From Flavobacteriaceae bacterium (lineage in GTDB: Bacteria; Bacteroidota; Bacteroidia; Flavobacteriales; Flavobacteriaceae), in the NCBI GenBank assembly GCA_030613745.1, contig JAUWLK010000194.1, forward strand, positions 1 to 5,012: 5,012 bases of DNA, read 5' to 3'. The notes below the pieces were generated by a model that saw only the letters and a program-made list of their open reading frames with translations, had not been told where the DNA came from and did not search any database. Shown piece by piece: positions 1-5,012 of this stretch (the first letter of the stretch is position 1; every line of letters begins with the position of its first letter). The position numbers were made by a program, and so were the translations under genes.

Positions 1-1
1 A

Positions 2-391
2 TCAGTTAGTAGTGGTGCTGAAATATTTTCAGAAAACACCTTTTATTCAAATGAATTACAAGTTAATGCTTCTAGTGGAGCAGTAGCTAAATTACGTTTG
101 GATATAATTAATTTATCTTGTGAAACTTCAAGTGGTGCTAATGTAGATTTAATTGGTAAAGTAAAAAATATTGAAGCTAAATCTTCAAGTGGTAGTGATA
201 TTGATGCATATGAATTAAAAGCATTAATATGTGTTGCCAAGGCATCTAGTGGTTCAAATATAAGAGTAAATACAAAAGAATCATTTAAAGGAAAAGCTAC
301 AAGTGGAGCTGTTATAAGATATAAAGGCAATCCAAAAATTGTTAAATCAGATGAAAATTCAGGTGGAAGTATAAAAAGTAAACACAGTTAG
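2..391 (+). CDS. GIN-domain (DUF2807) protein, C-terminal part
   Basis: The reading frame is open from the first complete codon and stops with TAG at 389-391, so this is the last 129 residues of a longer protein whose start lies before the window. It is made of repeated rungs with a Ser-Ser-Gly-Ala/Ser turn. The turn glycines are at local residues 5, 26, 45, 64, 84, 102 and 121, a spacing of 18-21, with alternating polar and hydrophobic residues between them. This pattern, and the closing YKGNP and SGGS motifs, are typical of the head GIN domain (DUF2807), a beta-solenoid of exported Bacteroidota proteins. Any signal peptide or lipobox would be upstream and is not visible. A role at the cell surface or periplasm is inferred from the family; the molecular function is unknown. 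The gene converges on the LytTR regulator gene with 10 bases between the stop codons. A TTG at 98 is not the start, because the repeats continue in frame before it. Confidence 0.85.
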   Translation, partial: SVSSGAEIFSENTFYSNELQVNASSGAVAKLRLDIINLSCETSSGANVDLIGKVKNIEAKSSSGSDIDAYELKALICVAKASSGSNIRVNTKESFKGKATSGAVIRYKGNPKIVKSDENSGGSIKSKHS

Positions 392-401
392 TATAATAAT
401 G

Positions 402-1115
402 TTAATCTAAATCATTTAATATGATGCCTTTGGCATGATTTAAATATTTTCTTCCTATAGGTATTCTTTTATTTGTTATTTGAACAGAATTTCCTTCAAC
501 AGCATCAATTTTATCTAAAGCAATAGTAAATGACCGATGAATTCTAAGAAATTGATTTTTTGGTAATTCTTCGGTTATTCCAGTTAGAGATTTATGAACC
601 AAATAATCACCAGACCTGGTAAAGACTTTGATATAATCTCTTAAACTTTCTATATAATAAATATCTTCAAACTTAACTTTAATTAACTTTTTATTAACCT
701 TTAAGAAAATAAATGATTTATCAAATTGATTTTTTTCTGAATGAATATTCTGATCCTTATAAACTTGTTGTGTCAATTTGTTAATTGATCTTAAAAATCG
801 GCTGAAAGGAATAGGTTTAACCAAATAATCGAGTACATCTAAATCAAAACTTTCTACAGCATATTCACGATAAGCAGTTGTAATTACAAAATGAGGTTTA
901 GATTCAATATTTCGTATAAAATCCAAACCACTCATTTTAGGCATATGTATATCTAAAAAAACAATATCAATTTTATTTTTCTCAATGGTATTTAAGGCTT
1001 CAACAGGGTTTTTATATGTACCAATTAAATCTATATTTGGAAATTCAAGTAAGTAGGATTGAATTACTTTAATAGCAAGAGGTTCATCGTCAATAATGAT
1101 ACATTTTATTTTCAT
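402..1115 (-). CDS. LytTR-family response regulator transcription factor
   Basis: This 237-residue protein is a cytoplasmic two-component regulator of the LytR/AlgR type. Residues 1-120 are a receiver domain: acidic pocket D9-D10, phospho-acceptor D55 in FLDIHMP, the threonine in ITTAY (T79/T80), and K100 in LVKP. Residues 136-234 are a LytTR DNA-binding domain, recognisable from the segments DIYYIESLRDYIKVFT, FLRIHRSF and IPIGRKY. Both halves look complete and the length is normal for the family. The start codon overlaps the stop of the upstream histidine kinase gene by four bases (ATGA), which points to translational coupling and to the kinase being its cognate partner. No Shine-Dalgarno sequence precedes the start, which is usual in Bacteroidota. 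Phosphorylation at D55 is expected to control DNA binding. The target genes are not visible here; self-regulation of the operon is possible but not shown. Confidence 0.95.
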   Translation of the reverse strand: MKIKCIIIDDEPLAIKVIQSYLLEFPNIDLIGTYKNPVEALNTIEKNKIDIVFLDIHMPKMSGLDFIRNIESKPHFVITTAYREYAVESFDLDVLDYLVKPIPFSRFLRSINKLTQQVYKDQNIHSEKNQFDKSFIFLKVNKKLIKVKFEDIYYIESLRDYIKVFTRSGDYLVHKSLTGITEELPKNQFLRIHRSFTIALDKIDAVEGNSVQITNKRIPIGRKYLNHAKGIILNDLD

Positions 1116-2152
1116 TGAACGGGTAATTTTAAAAGTACTTTAAATTTATTATTTTTTATTTTAGTTTCTAAAGAAAAATCATCTTTATACAATAAATATA
1201 ATCGGCGTTTTACATTTTCAATGCCTATTCCATGTTTAATAAACTTTTCATCATTATTTTGGAAAGTATTATCTACTGTAAAGAAAAGAAAATTGTTATT
1301 AATTTCAAAACCTATATCCACTTTTATATCATTATTATTCTTGGTTCCGTGCTTAAAACAATTTTCAATAAATGGTAAAAAAAGTAATGGAGGTATTTTG
1401 ATATCATCTATATCGCCATCAATGCTAATATTTGACTTAATTTTATTTTCGTAACGAAGTTTTTCTAATTCTAAATAACTGTGTACGTAGTTAATTTCTT
1501 TCAGTAAATTAATTTTAGGTTCTTTTGCCTCGTATAAAACGTATTGCATAATTTCTGAAAGCTTCATTACTACATCAGGAGCTTTAGGTGATTTATTTAT
1601 TACTAAAGCATATAAATTATTTAATGTGTTAAAAAAGAAATGAGGCTGAATTTGTGTTTTTAAAAAGTTTAATTCTGTTCGTAATTGTATTTTTTTTAAA
1701 GCATCATTTTTTCTTCTTTCATTAATCCAATCAATGGTTAATTTTATTGCTGAAACAAGTGATATTACATAAATTTCCCCCAAAACAACAGCAATGACGT
1801 GATTAAAAGTGAAAGCCTGTTGTATACCCTCAGCTTCAGGCCATATATTTTTAGATACTAAGAAATAATTTAATCCGGTTCTTATTATGTACAAAAATCC
1901 TAAAGAAACAATTAATAAGATGAAAAAATGTATATATTTTTTTTTGACAATGAATTTTGGAATTAAAAAATAAATAGTGAAATAAGTAATTATAATATGT
2001 AATGGAAATTCTACTAAATTTGATTTTAAAGAGTACCAATAGTCATTGAAATAACTTCCCCATCTTATAAAATTAAAAAGAAAATAGGAAATCCAAAAAA
2101 TTATATGGTAACGAATAGGTATTTTAAAACCTGAAAATAATTTTTTAAACAT
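1112..2152 (-). CDS. Membrane sensor histidine kinase, LytS/YehU-like (His_kinase family)
   Basis: This 346-residue inner-membrane kinase is predicted to phosphorylate the LytTR regulator encoded immediately downstream. The N-terminal part has four hydrophobic segments at about residues 14-34, 47-66, 74-96 and 116-138, with short loops and no PAS, HAMP or large periplasmic sensor domain. A charged helix (about 142-165) leads into the His_kinase (PF06580-type) domain: H171 in QIQPHFFFNTLN is the phospho-acceptor. The ATPase part has an N-box PPLLFLPFIENCFKHG (N264, H268) and a glycine box HGIGIENVKRRL (G308, G310). All catalytic motifs are present, so the kinase looks intact. The stimulus is unknown and is presumably sensed in or near the membrane. 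The gene is the first of a two-gene operon and is transcribed away from the nagB-like gene. Start choice: the ATG is followed at once by the basic and hydrophobic N-terminus normal for these kinases. Confidence 0.94.
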   Translation of the reverse strand: MFKKLFSGFKIPIRYHIIFWISYFLFNFIRWGSYFNDYWYSLKSNLVEFPLHIIITYFTIYFLIPKFIVKKKYIHFFILLIVSLGFLYIIRTGLNYFLVSKNIWPEAEGIQQAFTFNHVIAVVLGEIYVISLVSAIKLTIDWINERRKNDALKKIQLRTELNFLKTQIQPHFFFNTLNNLYALVINKSPKAPDVVMKLSEIMQYVLYEAKEPKINLLKEINYVHSYLELEKLRYENKIKSNISIDGDIDDIKIPPLLFLPFIENCFKHGTKNNNDIKVDIGFEINNNFLFFTVDNTFQNNDEKFIKHGIGIENVKRRLYLLYKDDFSLETKIKNNKFKVLLKLPVQ

Positions 2153-2173
2153 CAGTTTTTATTTGTTGATATG

Positions 2174-2181
2174 CAAATCTA
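2174..2181 (-). promoter_or_regulatory. Putative -7 promoter element of the kinase-regulator operon
   Basis: Read on the minus strand, the bases are TAGATTTG, an exact match to the Bacteroidota -7 consensus TAnnTTTG. It ends 21 bases before the kinase start codon, which would give a short leader of roughly 10-16 bases. No clear -33 TTG is seen at the usual 19-21 base spacing, so the call rests on one element in AT-rich DNA. Confidence 0.35.
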
Positions 2182-2326
2182 TTAGATTTTTTTATAGAAA
2201 TTATAATAAGAACTATTATTATCTAGCAAAAACTTTAGCTAACCTACTTTTAAAATCTCATTATTTACTGTTTATTTTTATAAAAATTTTAAAATTTCAT
2301 TAATATTAAAAAAAAACAGACATTCA

Positions 2327-2342
2327 TTAGTTTTTTTTAGTT
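2327..2342 (+). repeat. Direct repeat TTAGTT-N4-TTAGTT in the divergent intergenic region
   Basis: Two identical TTAGTT hexamers start exactly 10 bases apart, one helical turn, separated by TTTT. They lie between the divergent kinase and nagB-like genes, about 90 bases before the latter's start. Direct repeats on one helix face are used by LytTR-type and other regulators. However, known LytTR half-sites are spaced about two turns apart, and the sequence is AT-rich, so this may be chance. Confidence 0.25.
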
Positions 2343-2370
2343 ATATGTCGATTATATTTTAATCATAATG

Positions 2371-2394
2371 AAAAAACATCGATTTTTGTTTTTT
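2371..2394 (+). repeat. Inverted repeat in the nagB-like gene leader, overlapping a possible -7 element
   Basis: The arms AAAAAACA (2371-2378) and TGTTTTTT (2387-2394) are perfectly complementary around an 8-base loop. The right arm overlaps GATTTTTG at 2381-2388, which differs by one base from the TAnnTTTG -7 consensus and would place transcription start about 37 bases before the ATG at 2432. It could be an operator, a leader hairpin, or incidental A/T-tract pairing. No good -33 element is visible upstream. Confidence 0.25.
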
Positions 2395-2431
2395 AGAAAC
2401 AATATTAAAATTCTTATAATTTATATTTCTT

Positions 2432-4342
2432 ATGAAGGCAAATTTAAAATACACCGAAGCAGGTAAATTTGAAGAAACAAGATTTGAAAAAATCCATAAT
2501 GTTATTTTTAAAAATTCTGATCTTGCTTCGATTGAGGTTGCTAAGGAAATTGCAAACTTGATCAAACAAAAACAACAAGAAAATAAAACATGTGTTTTAG
2601 GTTTAGCTACTGGTTCATCACCTATAAATGTATATGAAGAACTTGTTAGAATGCATAAAGAAGAAGGCTTGAGTTTTCAAAATGTAATTACATTTAACTT
2701 AGATGAGTATTATCCAATGGATAAAGATAACACACAAAGTTATTGGTATTTTATGCATGAGAATTTATTCAATCATATTGATATTATACCAGAAAATATT
2801 AATGTACCTAGTGGTACAGTTCCTCAAGATGAAATTTACCAATATTGTATTGATTATGAATTAAAAATAAAAGAAGCAGGAGGTTTGGATTTTCAACTTT
2901 TAGGAATTGGTAGGTCGGGTCATATTGGTTTTAATGAACCAGGTTCACATTATAATTCAGGAACTCGTAATATTACACTTGATCATATCACTCGTGTCGA
3001 TGCAGCTTCTGCATTTTTAGGTATTGAACAAGTACCTAGAGTTGCTATAACTATGGGAATTAGTACAATACGCAATGCAAAACGTGTAATATTATTGGCT
3101 TGGGGTATTAATAAAGCTTCTGTAATTAAAGATACAATTGAAGGAGAAATTACTTCTGATGTTCCTGCATCTTACTTACAAGATCATGATAATATTACTT
3201 TTGTTTTAGATGAAGGGGCTTCTTCAGAACTTACCAGAATCAAAACACCTTGGTTGGTTAAAAATTGTATTTGGACTGATGATCTAATAACAAAAGCAGT
3301 AGTTTGGTTAAGTGAATTATTGAATAAATCAGTATTAAAAATAACCGATAAAGATTACAACAATAATGGTATGTCAAGTTTATTGGTTGAACAAGGATCA
3401 GCTTATAATTTAAATATTAAAATGTTTAATAAATTACAGCATACAATTACTGGTTGGCCAGGAGGTAAACCTAATGCTGATGATACTAATCGACCTGAAA
3501 GAAATACTCCTACTAAAAAACGTGTTATAATTTTTAGTCCTCACCCAGACGATGATGTTATTTCAATGGGAGGTACTTTTGATAGATTGGTTGAACAAGG
3601 TCATGAAGTGCATATTGCATACCAAACTTCTGGTAATATTGCGGTTTCAGATAAAGAAGCTTTGAAATTTATTGAAGTAGCTTTAACGCTAAATGGTGAA
3701 AATTCTTCTTTTCAAAAAATTATAAAAGATTTAAACGATAAAAAAGAATATGATATTGATACTATAGAAGTTAGAAAGTTAAAAGGAATAATAAGACGAA
3801 AAGAATCTTTAGCTTCAACAAGATATCTTGGATTACCTGATAAAAATGTACATTTCTTAAATTTACCATTTTACGAAACTGGAAAAATAAAAAAGAACAA
3901 ACTTGGTGATTCAGATATTAAAATTATGACAGATTTGATTTCAGATATAAAACCTCATCAAATATATGCCGCAGGTGATTTAGCAGACCCTCATGGTACA
4001 CATAAAGTTAGTTTAGATGCTTTGTTTATAGCTTTAGAGCAGTTAAAACCAAATAAGTATATGGATGATTGTTGGGTGTGGCTATACAGAGGTGCTTGGC
4101 ATGAATGGGAAACTCATGAAATTGAAATGGCTGTACCAATGAGTCCTGATCAGGTATTGAAAAAAAGGCAGGCAATATTTTATCATCAATCTCAAAAAGA
4201 TGGTGTACTATTTCAAGGTGATGACTCCAGGGAATTTTGGATGAGGGCTGAAGATAGAAATAAAGAGACTGCAAAAAAATATAATGACTTAGGCTTGGCA
4301 GATTATGCAGCATTAGAAGCTTTTAGGCGATATTATTTTTGA
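2432..4342 (+). CDS. Fusion of glucosamine-6-phosphate deaminase-like (NagB) and PIG-L/LmbE-type deacetylase domains
   Basis: This 636-residue protein has no signal peptide and is expected to be cytoplasmic. Residues about 25-290 are NagB-like: sugar-phosphate loop LGLATGSSP (56-64), catalytic D91 in FNLDEY, and GIGRSGHIGFNEPGS (158-172) with H164 and E169. E. coli NagB has Asp141 in GNDGHIAF; the aligned residue here is S162, preceded by R161, so one ring-opening catalytic residue is missing. After a linker (about 295-360) comes a PIG-L domain: SPHPDDD (369-375) with likely zinc ligands H371 and D374, RRKESLASTRYLGL (455-468), and a distal DPHGTH with H524 as probable third ligand. NagB converts glucosamine-6-phosphate to fructose-6-phosphate and ammonia; PIG-L enzymes remove N-acetyl groups from GlcNAc compounds. 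Acting on GlcNAc-6-phosphate in two steps is therefore plausible, but is inference. Similar long NagB-like proteins are known in Bacteroidota, for example in Bacteroides thetaiotaomicron. pfkA follows on the same strand. Confidence 0.92.
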   Translation: MKANLKYTEAGKFEETRFEKIHNVIFKNSDLASIEVAKEIANLIKQKQQENKTCVLGLATGSSPINVYEELVRMHKEEGLSFQNVITFNLDEYYPMDKDNTQSYWYFMHENLFNHIDIIPENINVPSGTVPQDEIYQYCIDYELKIKEAGGLDFQLLGIGRSGHIGFNEPGSHYNSGTRNITLDHITRVDAASAFLGIEQVPRVAITMGISTIRNAKRVILLAWGINKASVIKDTIEGEITSDVPASYLQDHDNITFVLDEGASSELTRIKTPWLVKNCIWTDDLITKAVVWLSELLNKSVLKITDKDYNNNGMSSLLVEQGSAYNLNIKMFNKLQHTITGWPGGKPNADDTNRPERNTPTKKRVIIFSPHPDDDVISMGGTFDRLVEQGHEVHIAYQTSGNIAVSDKEALKFIEVALTLNGENSSFQKIIKDLNDKKEYDIDTIEVRKLKGIIRRKESLASTRYLGLPDKNVHFLNLPFYETGKIKKNKLGDSDIKIMTDLISDIKPHQIYAAGDLADPHGTHKVSLDALFIALEQLKPNKYMDDCWVWLYRGAWHEWETHEIEMAVPMSPDQVLKKRQAIFYHQSQKDGVLFQGDDSREFWMRAEDRNKETAKKYNDLGLADYAALEAFRRYYF

Positions 4343-4358
4343 AATAATACATTTATTT

Positions 4359-4389
4359 ATAATGATAAAGGCATTGTGTAATTTTTTTT
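4359..4389 (+). terminator. Weak Rho-independent terminator candidate after the nagB-like gene
   Basis: A 6-base stem, ATAATG (4359-4364) with CATTGT (4372-4377, including one G-T wobble pair), encloses a 7-base loop. It is followed by GTAA and a run of eight T residues (4382-4389). It begins 16 bases after the stop codon. The stem is short and AT-rich, so efficiency is doubtful, but position and T-tract fit a terminator. Confidence 0.4.
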
Positions 4390-4474
4390 AAGAATTTCTA
4401 TATAAATATTTATCCAAAAAACCGTATTGAATTCGTAAATTTATAGATGTTTTTTATCAAATTATAAATTCCGC

Positions 4475-4488
4475 AAACGATTTCGTTT
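4475..4488 (+). promoter_or_regulatory. Perfect 14-base dyad upstream of pfkA, possible operator
   Basis: AAACGATTTCGTTT is made of AAACGA and its exact complement TCGTTT around a central TT. It carries two CG dinucleotides in otherwise very AT-rich intergenic DNA. It lies about 40 bases upstream of the pfkA -7-like element, a place where activators often bind. The AAACG core resembles half-sites of LacI-family and cre-type operators, but no specific regulator can be named from the sequence. Confidence 0.35.
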
Positions 4489-4527
4489 AAATCTAAATTT
4501 TATCATTAAAAAGAGGATATTTATTAG

Positions 4528-4535
4528 TATTTTTG
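4528..4535 (+). promoter_or_regulatory. Putative -7 promoter element of pfkA
   Basis: TATTTTTG matches the Bacteroidota -7 consensus TAnnTTTG exactly. It ends 19 bases before the pfkA ATG, giving a short leader of roughly 10-15 bases ending in an A-rich stretch (4547-4553) directly before the start. No clear TTG is present at the expected -33 spacing. Its presence suggests pfkA has its own promoter rather than relying on readthrough from the upstream gene. Confidence 0.45.
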
Positions 4536-4554
4536 TGTGATTTTTTAAAAAAAC

Positions 4555-5012
4555 ATGAAAAAATATATAAAAAAAATAGCAGTAATGACATCAGGAGGTG
4601 ATTCTCCAGGAATGAATGCAGCAATTCGTGCAGTAGTTAGAGCAATTTCTTATTATAAACTAGATGCTGTAGGTGTGTATAGAGGCTATGAAGGATTGAT
4701 TGAAGGAGATTTTGAAAAATTGGATTCAAGAAGTGTAAATCATATCATTCAAAAAGGTGGTACAATTTTAAAATCTGCTAGATCTAAAGAATTTAGAACC
4801 ATAGATGGTAGAAAAAAAGCACATGATAATTTAATTAAAGAAGGTGTTGATGCTCTGATAGTTATTGGTGGAGATGGTTCTTTTACAGGAGGTATGATTT
4901 TTAATAAAGAATATGATTTTCCTGTAATTGGTATTCCAGGAACTATTGATAATGATATTTATGGAACTGATTTTACAATTGGTTATGATACGGCCTTAAA
5001 TACTGCAGTTGA
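4555..5012 (+). CDS. pfkA: ATP-dependent 6-phosphofructokinase, N-terminal part
   Basis: The first 152 residues (about half the usual 320-330) of the glycolytic enzyme that phosphorylates fructose-6-phosphate to fructose-1,6-bisphosphate; the rest lies beyond the window. Visible motifs in order: TSGGDSPGMNAAIR (12-25, ATP-binding start), GGTILKSARSKEF (68-80, with R76 matching the E. coli ATP-contacting Arg72), IGGDGS (104-109), and IPGTIDNDI (127-135) with catalytic base D132. G108 and G129 occupy the two sites that are Gly in ATP-dependent enzymes and Asp/Lys in PPi-dependent ones, so ATP is the expected donor. R25 and R29 match E. coli effector-site arginines 21 and 25, but S58 and H63 replace effector-site Arg54 and Asp59. 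The chosen ATG follows an A-rich leader and places the glycine loop at the usual distance. The upstream NagB-like enzyme could supply its substrate. Confidence 0.96.
   Translation, partial: MKKYIKKIAVMTSGGDSPGMNAAIRAVVRAISYYKLDAVGVYRGYEGLIEGDFEKLDSRSVNHIIQKGGTILKSARSKEFRTIDGRKKAHDNLIKEGVDALIVIGGDGSFTGGMIFNKEYDFPVIGIPGTIDNDIYGTDFTIGYDTALNTAV

Noticed and set aside
98..391. A shorter protein starting at TTG 98.
   Set aside because: The frame is open to the window start and the SSG rungs continue upstream of 98, so the TTG is an internal leucine codon.
1221..1454. Plus-strand reading frame of 77 codons inside the histidine kinase gene.
   Set aside because: It lies opposite the conserved kinase ATPase motifs and has no recognisable domain; it is an antisense shadow.
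1851..2039. Minus-strand reading frame of 62 codons in another frame of the kinase gene.
   Set aside because: It overlaps the membrane-helix coding region of the kinase and shows no family features of its own.
2284..2309. AT-only palindromes AAATTTTAAAATTT and TTAATATTAA between the divergent genes.
   Set aside because: They consist of A and T only and are expected by chance in such AT-rich DNA; no nearby signal supports a function.
2359..2565. Minus-strand reading frame of 68 codons running from the start of the nagB-like gene into its upstream region.
   Set aside because: Most of it is opposite the nagB-like coding sequence, and it has no family features or convincing start region.
4026..4313. 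Minus-strand reading frame of 95 codons opposite the PIG-L domain end.
   Set aside because: It is antisense to a conserved coding region and has no recognisable motif.
4438..4470. Possible hairpin with arms AATTTATA and TATAAATT upstream of pfkA.
   Set aside because: The stem is all A/T with a 17-base loop and no T-tract, so it is too weak to call as a terminator or riboswitch.
4343..4554. Riboswitch or small RNA in the gap before pfkA.
   Set aside because: No conserved aptamer core or tRNA-like fold is visible, and the -7-like element at 4528 leaves too short a leader for a riboswitch.

Overview
The window is strongly AT-rich. It shows several habits of the Bacteroidota, most likely the class Flavobacteriia: a GIN-domain (DUF2807) surface protein, a LytTR/His_kinase two-component pair, a NagB-PIG-L fusion enzyme typical of that phylum, genes without Shine-Dalgarno sequences, and TAnnTTTG-like -7 promoter elements. 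The genus cannot be fixed from the sequence alone.

Layout. Positions 2-391 (+) hold the C-terminal end of a GIN-domain protein built from regular rungs of about 19 residues. It converges, with only a 10-base gap, on a minus-strand operon at 2152-402. That operon encodes a four-helix membrane histidine kinase followed by a LytTR response regulator, the two joined by an ATGA stop/start overlap. The 279-base gap at 2153-2431 lies between the divergently transcribed kinase and a plus-strand gene at 2432-4342. That gene encodes a 636-residue fusion of a glucosamine-6-phosphate deaminase-like domain and a PIG-L/LmbE-type deacetylase domain. After a 212-base gap with a weak terminator candidate, a promoter-like element and a 14-base dyad, pfkA (ATP-dependent 6-phosphofructokinase) starts at 4555 and runs off the window end.

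How the genes may fit together. The fusion enzyme and PfkA sit next to each other in amino-sugar catabolism and glycolysis: deacetylation and deamination of N-acetylglucosamine-6-phosphate give fructose-6-phosphate, the substrate of PfkA. This link is only suggestive, because the two genes appear to be separately transcribed and the NagB-like domain lacks one catalytic aspartate. The two-component pair has no visible ligand-binding domain and its targets cannot be read from the window.

Most of the window is ordinary chromosomal backbone. I see no mobile element, CRISPR array or defence system. The observation most worth following is the fusion enzyme with an altered ring-opening residue.
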